From assembly GCF_008801935.1 (NCBI RefSeq), contig NZ_VZOT01000001.1, forward strand, positions 372,001 to 436,000: a DNA stretch of 64,000 bases, written 5' to 3'. The position numbers and the translations under genes are program-made. Shown here one piece after another: positions 17,257 to 25,412 of this stretch. Source of the stretch: Comamonas kerstersii. Lineage in GTDB: Bacteria > Pseudomonadota > Gammaproteobacteria > Burkholderiales > Burkholderiaceae_C. The notes under the pieces were generated by a model that saw only the letters and a list, made by a program, of their open reading frames with translations, ran no database searches and was not told the DNA's origin. Position 1 is the stretch's first letter; each line of letters starts with the position of its first letter.

Positions 17257-18309
17257 ATGAAGAAAAAAATCATCGCTTCGCTGCCTTTGATCGCGATGGC
17301 TTCCACCGGTGCCGTGTTTGCACAGTCGTCCGTCAACCTCTACGGTAATCTGGACGAAGCTGTGACCGTGATCGATGGCAAGAAGACATGGTCGGGTCTG
17401 AACTCCGGCGGCAGCTCTGACAGCTACTTCGGTCTGCGCGGTCAGGAAGATCTGGGCAACGGCCTGAAGGCCCAGTTTGTGCTGGAATCCGGCATCAATG
17501 CTGACACTGGCACTGGCGAAAACGGCAGCGGCCTGGATTTCAAGCGCCGCGCTACCGTGGGCGTGCTGGGGAACTTCGGTGAAGTCCACCTGGGCCGTGA
17601 CGAAACTGCTGCCTACAAGGCCATGGATCGCTACGACGTGTTCAACCACGCCGGCATTGGCGGCTCGCGCGCCTGGACGCTGCATAACGACCGTGACGAC
17701 GAGCGCAAGGACAATATGATTGCCTACGTCTCGCCCAACTTCGGCGGTCTGACGTTTGCAGCCAACTACGCCTTTGGTGAGCAGGGCAACAGCACCTGGA
17801 AGACCAAGGCCTACTACAACGCGGCCGTGTCCTATGAGAACGGCCCATGGTCGGCTGCTTTTGCCGCTGAGCAGCAAAACAACATCGACTACGACACCAG
17901 CAACATCCGCCAGCGCGCTTACTCGCTGGGTGGTTCCTATGACTTTGGGGTAGCCAAGGTGGCTGCGGCCTATCGCCAGGCCAATAACCAGCCTGCCGGC
18001 CAGTCTGACTACAAGGACAAGACTTACACCCTGGGTGCCTCCGCTCCCGTGGGCGCAGCAGGTCTGGTGAAAGCCTCGTACAACCGCTACGAGTACCACA
18101 CCCCAGGCGCTGCCACCGAGTTCAAGGCGGACCAGATTGCGCTGGGCTACGAGCACAACCTGTCCAAGCGCACTGCGCTGTACGGTACCTACTCGTACCT
18201 GAAGAACAAGAATGGCGGCACCATGAGCCTGGTGGCTGACGCTGGCGCTACCCCTGATGACAACGGCAAGCAGCATGGCGTGCAGATTGGTCTGCGCCAC
18301 GCTTTCTAA
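17257..18309 (+). CDS. Outer-membrane porin, Omp32-like
   Basis: This general porin (Gram-negative porin family, Porin_4 type) has 350 aa and a 16-stranded barrel expected. A signal peptide (MKKKIIASLPLIAMASTGAVFAQ) precedes SSVNLYGNLDEAV, and the chain ends in aromatic Phe (LRHAF), the signal for insertion by the BAM complex. Segments such as FGLRGQEDLGNGLKAQFVLE and VGVLGNFGEVHLGRDETAAY are typical of comamonad porins such as Omp32, which is anion-selective. The codon choice looks strongly biased, as expected for an abundant protein. GGAG lies 7 nt before the ATG. The gene is followed by its own terminator. Confidence 0.95.
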   Translation: MKKKIIASLPLIAMASTGAVFAQSSVNLYGNLDEAVTVIDGKKTWSGLNSGGSSDSYFGLRGQEDLGNGLKAQFVLESGINADTGTGENGSGLDFKRRATVGVLGNFGEVHLGRDETAAYKAMDRYDVFNHAGIGGSRAWTLHNDRDDERKDNMIAYVSPNFGGLTFAANYAFGEQGNSTWKTKAYYNAAVSYENGPWSAAFAAEQQNNIDYDTSNIRQRAYSLGGSYDFGVAKVAAAYRQANNQPAGQSDYKDKTYTLGASAPVGAAGLVKASYNRYEYHTPGAATEFKADQIALGYEHNLSKRTALYGTYSYLKNKNGGTMSLVADAGATPDDNGKQHGVQIGLRHAF

Positions 18310-18333
18310 GGTCGGTTGACCTCCTGGTGGGGA

Positions 18334-18362
18334 AAGGAGCCTTTCACAAGGCTCCTTTTTCT
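18334..18362 (+). terminator. Terminator after the porin gene
   Basis: A 10-bp perfect stem, AAGGAGCCTT (18334-18343) with 18348-18357, is followed by T. Confidence 0.9.
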
Positions 18363-18448
18363 CGCCTGTCACAGCCAGCTCCACTTCGGTCGTGCTGGCT
18401 GTTTTTCTGCTGGGTGCGATCGCCATGCTGGGCGCTTGCCGCAGACAT

Positions 18449-18478
18449 AAAAAAAGGAGCTTTTTCAAGCTCCTTTTT
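18449..18478 (-). terminator. Terminator after the sodium:solute symporter gene
   Basis: The stem AAGGAGCTT and AAGCTCCTT (within 18454-18475) has an A7 run on its left, which is a T7 run on the minus strand. It lies 20 bp past the symporter stop. Its core resembles the porin terminator 115 bp away. Confidence 0.85.
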
Positions 18479-18498
18479 CATGGGCAAGAGGCCAGTGC

Positions 18499-19953
18499 TT
18501 AGACGGCAGAGCCCTGGTAATGCATGACCTGTGCCTGCGTATTGCGCATCCACTGGGGCAGCAGAGAACCGAACACCATACCCGTGGTCGCACCAATCAG
18601 ACCTGCCAGCTGCTGCGGGAAGGCATCCGACCAGCCGGGCACGATGATGAACAGCAGCCAGGTCCCCAGGCCCATGACCACGGCAGCAATAGCGCCCTGG
18701 GTGGTTGCGCCCTTCCAGTACAGACCAAACACCAGTGGAATGAACGCACCCACCAGCGGCACCTGATAGGCGCCAGAAACCATTTCATAGATGGAGCTGT
18801 CCTGCATGGTGATGGCGTAGACCAGCACGCACAGCGTGAATACCACCACAGAAATACGCATGGCCTTCAGGGTTTGCGCATCGGTCAAGCCAGGCTTGAA
18901 GTTACGCAGAATGTTTTCCACAAACGAGGTAGAAGGCGCCAGCATGGTGGCAGAAGCAGTCGAGGTAATGGCAGACAGCAGCGCACCAAAGAAGGCAATC
19001 TGCACGGCAAAAGGCATGCGCTCCATAACCAGCGTAGGCAGAATCTTCTGGGGGTCATCGTCCATCAGCGCCGCCGTCACTTCAGGCATGACCAGCACTG
19101 CCGCTGTCACCGTGAACATGGGGATAAACGCAAACAGAATGTAGAGCGCACCGCCAATGATGGGGCCCAGACGCGCCACATTGCTGTCCTTGGAAGACAT
19201 CACGCGCTGGAACACGTCCTGCTGCGGGATGGAACCCAACATCATGGTGATGGCCGAGGCAATGAAGAACAGCCAGGTCTTGCTATCCGCATCCTTGGGC
19301 AGGAACTGCATCTTGCCTTCGGTCACGGCGTAGTCGATCACCTTGTCGGCACCGCCAGCCAGATCGGCAGCAAACCAGGCAATCACGATCAGACCGCCGC
19401 AGATCACCACCATCTGGATCAGATCGGTCAGCGCGACCGACCACATGCCACCAAACAAGGTGTAGATCAGCACGATGAAGGTACCCAGAATCATGCCCTG
19501 CGTGATGGACAGCCCGCCAGCGGTGAGCATGTTGAACACAATGCCCAGCGCCGCGATTTGCGCCGCCACCCAGCCCAGATAGCTGAAGATGATGATGAAG
19601 GAGCACAGCATCTCCACCGCCTTGCCATAGCGCAGGCGGTAGTAGTCACCGATGGTGATCAGGTTCTTCTTGTAGAGCTTGTAGGCAAAGAACAGACCCA
19701 CCAGGATCAGACAGAACCCCGCGCCGAACGGGTCTTCCACCACACCGCCCAGCCCTTCCTGCACAAACTGCGCAGACACCCCCAGCACCAGCTCCGAACC
19801 GAACCAGGTCGCGAACGTGGTCGCCACCACGATGTACAGCGGCAGGTTACGGCCTGCCACGGCGTAGTCCGCCGTATTGTTTACGCGACGCGCTGCGTAC
19901 AGCCCAATGGCGACAGACACCAGCAGGTACACGGCGATAAAGGTAATCAGCAT
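18499..19953 (-). CDS. Sodium:solute symporter (SSS) family transporter
   Basis: This inner-membrane symporter of 484 aa has about 13 hydrophobic helices. The N-terminal helix, then ADYAVAGRNLPLYIVVATTFATWFG-like sequence and the GDYYRLRYGKAVEM segment, are typical of SSS proteins. It couples sodium or proton entry to uptake of an unknown solute; the family covers proline, pantothenate, acetate and other substrates. The gene stands alone between the convergent porin and the ubiB group. The 256 bp upstream hold repeat copy 3 and no other visible feature. Confidence 0.9.
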   Translation of the reverse strand: MLITFIAVYLLVSVAIGLYAARRVNNTADYAVAGRNLPLYIVVATTFATWFGSELVLGVSAQFVQEGLGGVVEDPFGAGFCLILVGLFFAYKLYKKNLITIGDYYRLRYGKAVEMLCSFIIIFSYLGWVAAQIAALGIVFNMLTAGGLSITQGMILGTFIVLIYTLFGGMWSVALTDLIQMVVICGGLIVIAWFAADLAGGADKVIDYAVTEGKMQFLPKDADSKTWLFFIASAITMMLGSIPQQDVFQRVMSSKDSNVARLGPIIGGALYILFAFIPMFTVTAAVLVMPEVTAALMDDDPQKILPTLVMERMPFAVQIAFFGALLSAITSTASATMLAPSTSFVENILRNFKPGLTDAQTLKAMRISVVVFTLCVLVYAITMQDSSIYEMVSGAYQVPLVGAFIPLVFGLYWKGATTQGAIAAVVMGLGTWLLFIIVPGWSDAFPQQLAGLIGATTGMVFGSLLPQWMRNTQAQVMHYQGSAV

Positions 19954-20078
19954 GGTTGCTGCCCCTCCGGAGATGAAAAAAGTGTGAATGGAAAAAATTG
20001 AGGCGCGATTATGGACACGTCACAGCGCCTGCATGGAAAAAAATGCGGCGCTGTCTGCTTCAGGCCACAAAAAAAACA

Positions 20079-20156
20079 GAGCACCTAGCGCAAGCACTGC
20101 CTTAGTTTGAAAGCGAAAACTCACTCAAAGTAAGGAAGTACAAGCGCTAGGCGCTC
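20079..20156. repeat. Dispersed nested-palindrome element, copy 3 (diverged)
   Basis: The outer arms are GAGCACCTAGCGC (20079-20091) and GCGCTAGGCGCTC (20144-20156). The inner stem CTTAGTTTGA with TCAAAGTAAG has one mismatch. It lies between the ubiB stop (20210) and the symporter start (19953). The arms differ from the main consensus in the outer few bases yet stay largely complementary. Confidence 0.65.
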
Positions 20157-20209
20157 TCTTTATTGATACGCCAGCCCCTTGCTGAACGCCAGGGCTGCAG
20201 GCCAACTCC

Positions 20210-21775
20210 TCAGAAAAACCTTATGTGAGCAAGGATTTGCATCGCCAGCATGCCGAATACAAAACCCAGCCCACCATAGACCAGCCCTTGCAGCAGACGA
20301 TTGGTGCGCCGCTGCTCACGCAGCAGCTCTTGTACCACCTGCTGGTCCGAAGTGTTTTTCTGCTGCAGAAACTGATGCACCAGACGTGGCAGTTCAGGAA
20401 TGAGCTTGGCATAGCGCGGCGCTTCTTCGCGCAGCTCATGCCAGAAGCGCTGCGGCCCCATCTGCTCGAGCATCCACTTTTCCAGAAACGGCTTGGCCGT
20501 GCTCCACAGGTCCAGATTGGGGTCGAGCTGACGGCCCAGACCTTCGATGTTGAGCAGGGTCTTTTGCAGCAGCACCAGCTGCGGCTGAATTTCCACCTGA
20601 AAGCGGCGTGAGGTCTGGAACAGGCGCATCAGCACCATGCCCAGCGAAATCTCGGCCAGCGGGCGGTCAAAGTAAGGCTCACAGACGGCACGAATGGCGG
20701 CCTCCAGCTCTTCCACACGCGTGGTAGAGGGTACCCAGCCACTTTCAATGTGCAGGGCTGCCACGCGCTTGTAGTCGCGGCGGAAAAACGCCAGGAAGTT
20801 CTGCGCCAGATATTCCTTGTCAAATTCCGTCAGCGTGCCAACGATGCCAAAGTCCAGCGAGATATAGCGGCCAAAGCTCTCTGGCTCCAGGCTCACCATG
20901 ATGTTGCCCGGGTGCATGTCGGCGTGGAAAAAGCCGTCACGGAAGACCTGGGTGAAGAACAACGTCACACCATCGCGGGCCAGCTGCGGAATGTCCACCC
21001 CTGCTTCGCGCAGACGCTCGACCTGGCTGATGGGCACGCCCTTCATGCGCTCCATGACCATGACTTCGGCATGGCAGTAGTCCCAGAAGATCTCCGGGAT
21101 CAGCACCAGGTCCAGCCCTTCCATGTTGCGGCGCAGCTGCGCTGCGTTCGAGGCTTCGCGGATCAGGTCCAGCTCATCGTGCAGGTAGTTGTCAAACTCT
21201 GCCACCACCTGGCGGGGCTTGAGGCGCTTGCCATCGTGCGAGAGCTTTTCTACCCAGCCCGCCATCATGTGCATGAGGGCCAGATCCTTGTCGATCACGT
21301 TCTTCATGCCGGGGCGCAGCACCTTCACGGCCACTTCCCGCTCGTTACCCTCGCGGTCACGGATCACGGCAAAGTGCACCTGCGCAATCGATGCACTGGC
21401 TACGGGCGTGCGGTCAAAATGCACAAAGACTTCATCGACCGGGCGGCGGAAGTTGCGCTCAATGGTGTCAATGGCAATCTGGGTGTCAAACGGCGGCACA
21501 CGGTCCTGCAGCCGCGCCAGCTCTGCGGCCACATCCGGCGGCAGCAAGTCGCTGCGCGTAGACAGCACCTGGCCAAACTTGACGAAGATGGGGCCCAGCT
21601 GCTCCAGCGCTTCGCGCAGGCGCTGACCACGCGGTGCATCGAGCTTGCGACCAATGGTCAGCACGCGGCGCAAGGCGTTCAGCGTAGGGTGCTTGAAGCT
21701 GGAGAGCACCAGTTCATCCAGCCCGTAGCGCAGCACCACCCAGACAATGGTGAAGCCTCGAAAGAAGCGGCTCAT
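20210..21775 (-). CDS. ubiB: Ubiquinone biosynthesis protein kinase-like UbiB
   Basis: UbiB is an atypical ABC1/ADCK kinase-like protein required for ubiquinone synthesis and thought to use ATP to extract or present the lipid intermediates. The 521-aa product has the diagnostic KxGQ motif in [15 protein letters not shown] near residue 72, the invariant lysine in VAVKVLRPG near 150, HADMHPGN near 285, the metal-binding LDFGIVG near 305, and two hydrophobic helices at the C-terminus (about 495-520). Its start overlaps the ubiJ stop (ATGA), so the pair is translationally coupled. Confidence 0.97.
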   Translation of the reverse strand: MSRFFRGFTIVWVVLRYGLDELVLSSFKHPTLNALRRVLTIGRKLDAPRGQRLREALEQLGPIFVKFGQVLSTRSDLLPPDVAAELARLQDRVPPFDTQIAIDTIERNFRRPVDEVFVHFDRTPVASASIAQVHFAVIRDREGNEREVAVKVLRPGMKNVIDKDLALMHMMAGWVEKLSHDGKRLKPRQVVAEFDNYLHDELDLIREASNAAQLRRNMEGLDLVLIPEIFWDYCHAEVMVMERMKGVPISQVERLREAGVDIPQLARDGVTLFFTQVFRDGFFHADMHPGNIMVSLEPESFGRYISLDFGIVGTLTEFDKEYLAQNFLAFFRRDYKRVAALHIESGWVPSTTRVEELEAAIRAVCEPYFDRPLAEISLGMVLMRLFQTSRRFQVEIQPQLVLLQKTLLNIEGLGRQLDPNLDLWSTAKPFLEKWMLEQMGPQRFWHELREEAPRYAKLIPELPRLVHQFLQQKNTSDQQVVQELLREQRRTNRLLQGLVYGGLGFVFGMLAMQILAHIRFF

Positions 21776-22323
21776 GGCTGCAGACGATCTGTGTCGCTGG
21801 CAGGTTTACGACCGCCGACGAACTGACGCACAGCACCGGCCACCGTACGGCCCATGCTGGCAATGGTGTGGGCTGGCACGTCACCGACGATGCGGGCCAG
21901 GTCTTCTTCCACATCCCACTCCACGTTGTCGACCAGCCAGTTGATGTCTGCGGCCAGCTGCACATCACCCTCGATGCGCAGCGAGGGCTTGTCGCCACGC
22001 AGCGCCAGCTGTGCCAGGGCCAGCGGATTGCTGTCCATGATTTCCAGCTGCAGGTCGGGCTGTGCACCTTCTGCCGCCAGATTCAGCAGACCAGCAGGAG
22101 TGATGACCAGCGCCATGTCGAAGTTGCGCCACTGCACGCGTGCCACACGCCCCTTCTGACGCACCAGCCGCTCCATGGCTTCACGCTCCTGCATCAACAC
22201 ATGGTTGAGAAACAGGACGATACGCTGTTGGGTTTCGTGGACAAACCAGCCTGGTGGCTGTACAGCCTGCGCTGCACGTTCAACCAAACCGTTCAGAAAT
22301 GAAAAAGGGGACTGTGATGCCAT
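21772..22323 (-). CDS. ubiJ: SCP2-domain ubiquinone accessory factor UbiJ
   Basis: This 183-aa protein has an N-terminal SCP2 (sterol carrier) lipid-binding fold and a C-terminal tail with acidic, coil-like sequence ([20 protein letters not shown]). UbiJ forms the soluble Ubi complex with UbiK and helps hold polyprenylated intermediates. The position directly before ubiB and after ubiE supports this. Its start codon lies in the loop of a terminator-like hairpin (22302-22330), which may limit read-through or translation. Confidence 0.9.
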   Translation of the reverse strand: MASQSPFSFLNGLVERAAQAVQPPGWFVHETQQRIVLFLNHVLMQEREAMERLVRQKGRVARVQWRNFDMALVITPAGLLNLAAEGAQPDLQLEIMDSNPLALAQLALRGDKPSLRIEGDVQLAADINWLVDNVEWDVEEDLARIVGDVPAHTIASMGRTVAGAVRQFVGGRKPASDTDRLQP

Positions 22324-22330
22324 AGTCCCC
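22302..22330 (-). promoter_or_regulatory. Terminator-like hairpin enclosing the ubiJ start codon
   Basis: On the minus strand GGGGACT (22330-22324) pairs with AGTCCCC (22313-22307), followed by TTTTT. The loop ATGGCATCAC contains the ubiJ start codon, and the likely ribosome-binding purines (AGGGG) lie in the stem. It could end the Tim44-like transcript, or control ubiJ translation, or do both. Confidence 0.6.
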
Positions 22331-22356
22331 TGATTATTCCTGAAGTCGAGCGTTTA

Positions 22357-23346
22357 TTAACCTAAAGCCTGTAAACCCGCTACCAGCCACCCGGTGGAAT
22401 TGTCCTTGGGCTTGGTCATGTTCCACACTTCACGGAAGGGATTGGGGCCTGCAGAGGGCTCCTCGCGGATGAGGCCAGAGAATTCCACACTGGCCATGTA
22501 GGCATTGCCCAGGTCTTCGATACCCAGCAGCTTGCCATCAATCATGACCACATCGGTCTGGTTAGGCTGGCCCTGGCTTTCCGCCTCACGCGCTTCCAGC
22601 TGCTGGCGAATTTCAGCCAGCATTTCGTCCGTCATCATGGCGCGCAGGGTATTCACATCGCCCTTGTCCCATGCTGCCTGCAGGGTGATGAAGTTGCGCT
22701 TGGCAGCCTCCACAAAGCCATTGGCGTCAAAGTCTGCGGGCACATCCCAGTGCGACGCAGTATCTGTGCCCAGCGAAGCGCCAATCATGGAACCGCTGGC
22801 AGCGCCAGGGATTTGCTCCCAGGGACGTGCCGATGCGTCGTTACCGACTTTCTCAGGCTTGTACTGAGGAGGAGTTACCACGCGGTCTGTGGAGGCCTCT
22901 GCACCTGCACCCTGGAAGGCGAAGGGCGAAGCTGCTGCGGCAGCAGGCTTTTTCTGGCTGCGGGCACGCATGATCATGCCGACCACCACCATGATGACCA
23001 AGGCCAGCAGGCCAAACATCAGCATGTTGGCAAAGGCTTCACCAAAGCCCAGTGCATTGGCCAGCCAAGCCAGGCCCAGACCCGCCGCCAGGCCGCCGAG
23101 CATGGCGCCCCAAGGCTTCTTGGCAGGCGCAGCTGCAGGAGCAGCGGGTTTGGCTGCAGCATTGTTTTGCTGCGCATTTTGCTGTTGAGCAGGACGGGCA
23201 GGCGCTGCAGGTGGTGTTGCCTGGCGCTGCGTCACATTGCTGGACTGTTTGCCTATGGAGCTGCCACTGCCCATACGCCTAGCTTCTGCCAGAGGATGCA
23301 TGACGACCAAAGCCGCCGCCAATGTCAAAACCCACACCTTTTTCAT
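22357..23346 (-). CDS. Tim44-like domain protein
   Basis: This 329-aa protein has a signal sequence or anchor (MKKVWVLTLAAALVVMHPLAEA), then a low-complexity Ala/Pro/Gln region (about 35-80), a Gly-rich pair of hydrophobic helices (about 85-135) and a C-terminal Tim44/TLCD-type domain (about 195-329; WDKGDVNTLRAMMTDEML). Bacterial Tim44-domain proteins are membrane associated and of unclear role. It lies between ubiE and ubiJ in the ubi cluster, a common neighbourhood in Burkholderiales, but a direct part in ubiquinone synthesis has not been shown by anything seen here. Confidence 0.88.
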   Translation of the reverse strand: MKKVWVLTLAAALVVMHPLAEARRMGSGSSIGKQSSNVTQRQATPPAAPARPAQQQNAQQNNAAAKPAAPAAAPAKKPWGAMLGGLAAGLGLAWLANALGFGEAFANMLMFGLLALVIMVVVGMIMRARSQKKPAAAAASPFAFQGAGAEASTDRVVTPPQYKPEKVGNDASARPWEQIPGAASGSMIGASLGTDTASHWDVPADFDANGFVEAAKRNFITLQAAWDKGDVNTLRAMMTDEMLAEIRQQLEAREAESQGQPNQTDVVMIDGKLLGIEDLGNAYMASVEFSGLIREEPSAGPNPFREVWNMTKPKDNSTGWLVAGLQALG

Positions 23347-23429
23347 CGCTTGATCTCCAACTCAATTACAACAATCTTGACCTAGCCAAATCCCACAAAC
23401 ACTGTTTGCATGCGTCACACCTCAACTGC

Positions 23430-24161
23430 TTAGCACTTGATACCTACATGCAGCGCCACAATGCCGGCTGACATGTTGTGATAGTCCACGTGGCCAAAGC
23501 CTGCTTCCTGCATCATGGCCTTGAGCGCTTCCTGGCCAGGGTGCATGCGAATGGATTCGGCCAGATAGCGGTAGCTGTCAGGGTCCCCCGCCACCATCGA
23601 ACCCATTTTGGGCAGGATGTTGAAGGAGTACCAGTCGTAAGCCTTTTCCAGCGGCTTGGCTACCTTGGAAAACTCCAGCACCAGCAGCTTGCCACCGGGC
23701 TTGAGCACACGGTTCATTTCCTTGAGTGCCACATCCTTGTGTGTCATATTGCGCAGACCGAAAGCCACACTCACCAGATTGAAGTGGTTGTCGGGGAAGG
23801 GCAGCTTTTCGGCATCGCACACCAGTGTGGGCAGCACAATGCCTTTGTTGATCAGACGATCACGGCCCACGCGCAGCATGGCCTCGTTGATGTCGGTGTG
23901 CACCACGGTGCCGCTGGTGCCGACCTTCTTGGAAAAGGCCATGGACAGGTCACCCGTGCCGCCGGCGATATCCAGCACCTGGTCGCCTTCCTTGAGGTTG
24001 GCCACCATGACGGTGTAAGCCTTCCAGGCGCGGTGCAGACCGGCCGACATCAGGTCGTTCATGACATCGTACTTGGAGGCCACGGAATCAAACACACCGC
24101 GTACGCGTTTGGCTTTTTCGCTTTCGTCGACCGTCTGGAATCCAAAGTGTGTGCTGCTCAT
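23430..24161 (-). CDS. ubiE: Ubiquinone/menaquinone C-methyltransferase UbiE
   Basis: This SAM-dependent methyltransferase of 243 aa makes the C-methylation step in ubiquinone synthesis. Motif I is [12 protein letters not shown], and the UbiE signatures [17 protein letters not shown] and [12 protein letters not shown] (last residues) are present. The ATG at 24159-24161 ([13 protein letters not shown]) is the conserved start. The open frame extends 26 codons further without similarity. It heads the ubiE, Tim44-like, ubiJ, ubiB group, whose intergenic gaps are 83, 33 and -4 bp. Confidence 0.97.
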   Translation of the reverse strand: MSSTHFGFQTVDESEKAKRVRGVFDSVASKYDVMNDLMSAGLHRAWKAYTVMVANLKEGDQVLDIAGGTGDLSMAFSKKVGTSGTVVHTDINEAMLRVGRDRLINKGIVLPTLVCDAEKLPFPDNHFNLVSVAFGLRNMTHKDVALKEMNRVLKPGGKLLVLEFSKVAKPLEKAYDWYSFNILPKMGSMVAGDPDSYRYLAESIRMHPGQEALKAMMQEAGFGHVDYHNMSAGIVALHVGIKC

Positions 24162-24256
24162 AAGCTTCAAATGTAAACAGAGCGCAGCGCTGTCACCAGC
24201 GACAACCCCGCAGGAACGCAGGGCATACCGACTCTGCAATCAAAATTTTTTAGCAG

Positions 24257-24282
24257 GCAAAGCAGCCTCGAATATGCTTTGC
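24257..24282. other. 8-bp dyad in the ubiE upstream region
   Basis: GCAAAGCA (24257-24264) pairs with TGCTTTGC (24275-24282) around 10 bp, about 100 bp before ubiE. The 253-bp gap to the DUF971 stop otherwise shows a G/C-rich hairpin near its left side (GCAGCGC with GCGCTGC, near 24379-24398). Either could be an operator or hairpin; no known site is recognised. Confidence 0.35.
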
Positions 24283-24414
24283 AAGCTACGTTAAATATAG
24301 CACCCAGCACTGCCATGCCCCAACACTGGGATTTCAGCTGTGACAGCAATACATCAGTGCAGATAGCCAAGACCTCACGCAGCGCAACCAAGCGCTGCGC
24401 TGTGTGGGCAGTGC

Positions 24415-24861
24415 TTAGCTGCCGCAGCCGCAGGAGCCACTGCCGCAACCACCGCCGCTGCTGCCTGTGCCGCAGCTGCCGCCAGCCTTTTCGGGCATGG
24501 GCGTGTCACGGTCTACGCCGGCTGCCTGCAGGCGTGCGAAATAGTCGTTCCACAGCGCATCCTGCTTGCTGCCCAGTTCGTACAGGTAGTTCCAGGTGTA
24601 GAGGCCGCTTTCGTGGCCATCGCTGAAGAAGGGCTTGATGGCGTAGTTACCAACCTGCTCGATGTTGACGATGGTCACATCGCGTTTGCCGGTCTGCAGC
24701 ACTTCCTGGCCCGGGCCATGGCCCTGCACTTCAGCAGAGGGCGAGTACACGCGCATCAGCTCAAAGGGGATGCGAAAGGTCTGTCCGTCGGAGTAGCCGA
24801 TTTCCAGCACACGAGAAGCCTCGTGCACCGTCAGCGACTGGGGGATGGGCATATCTGCCAT
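24415..24861 (-). CDS. DUF971 (GBBH-like N-terminal) protein with Gly/Cys-rich tail
   Basis: This 148-aa protein has a DUF971 domain (about 5-105), the fold found at the N-terminus of gamma-butyrobetaine hydroxylases and fused or next to Mrp/ApbC proteins. Visible marks are LEIGYSDGQTFRIPFELMRV and GNYAIKPFFSDGHESGLYTW. The last 20 or so residues are almost only Gly, Ser and Cys, with five cysteines, and could hold a metal or Fe-S cluster. The Cys-rich tail is a known variation in betaproteobacteria as far as I recall, but its function is not established. It lies downstream of the HIT gene, separated by repeat copy 4. Confidence 0.85.
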   Translation of the reverse strand: MADMPIPQSLTVHEASRVLEIGYSDGQTFRIPFELMRVYSPSAEVQGHGPGQEVLQTGKRDVTIVNIEQVGNYAIKPFFSDGHESGLYTWNYLYELGSKQDALWNDYFARLQAAGVDRDTPMPEKAGGSCGTGSSGGGCGSGSCGCGS

Positions 24862-24883
24862 AGTGGGGATTACCTAGAAAACA

Positions 24884-24964
24884 ATAGCTGCCAGCGCTGG
24901 TATTTCCTTGATTTCAGATAAAAAACACTCTGAAACCCAGGAAAGATCAACGCAAGCAGCTCAT
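24884..24964. repeat. Dispersed nested-palindrome element, copy 4
   Basis: The left arm is ATAGCTGCCAGCGC (24884-24897) and the right arm GCAAGCAGCTCAT (to 24964). The inner stem TTTCCTTGATTTCAGA with TCTGAAACCCAGGAAA has 14 of 16 pairs. It begins 4 bp past the HIT stop codon and ends 22 bp before the DUF971 start. Confidence 0.82.
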
Positions 24965-24968
24965 ATTT

Positions 24969-25412
24969 TTAAGACCAGCGTACCAGAGCCTGGGCAATGG
25001 CAGCGTCCGTGGCGACAAGCGCTTGCTCTAATTGTGCTTCGCGTTGCAAATCGCGTTCACGCAAGGGGTTTGCCCAGACGGAGGCCGGGAAATGGCTGTC
25101 CCAGTCATAACGGGCAATCACGTGCCAGTGCAGGTGCGGCACCATATTGCCCAGCGCCGCCAGATTGATCTTGGTCGGCTGCAGCTGCGTGCGGATGACG
25201 CGCTCCACCTCAGCCACCACCGCCATACAGGTGTTGCGATCGAGTTCAGACAGGTCCGACAGTTCCGCCACATGCGCATTCCAGATCACGCGATAAAAGG
25301 CAGGAAAGCCCGCCTCCTGCGCGCGGATCACACGCAGCTGCTGGCCCTGCCAGACGGACAGTCCACCCGCCTCGCGGCACAGCACGCAATCTGCGTTGTG
25401 GTCCAGAGCCAT
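24969..25412 (-). CDS. HIT-family hydrolase
   Basis: This 147-aa histidine-triad protein carries the HLHWHVIAR motif near residue 95, the nucleotide-hydrolysing HIT signature, and a C-terminal tail. An N-terminal pair CVLCREAGG could bind zinc as in some HIT proteins. Members hydrolyse AMP- or diadenosine-linked substrates. The ATG overlaps the stop of the preceding oxidoreductase gene (TAATG), indicating coupling. The exact substrate is unknown. Confidence 0.92.
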   Translation of the reverse strand: MALDHNADCVLCREAGGLSVWQGQQLRVIRAQEAGFPAFYRVIWNAHVAELSDLSELDRNTCMAVVAEVERVIRTQLQPTKINLAALGNMVPHLHWHVIARYDWDSHFPASVWANPLRERDLQREAQLEQALVATDAAIAQALVRWS

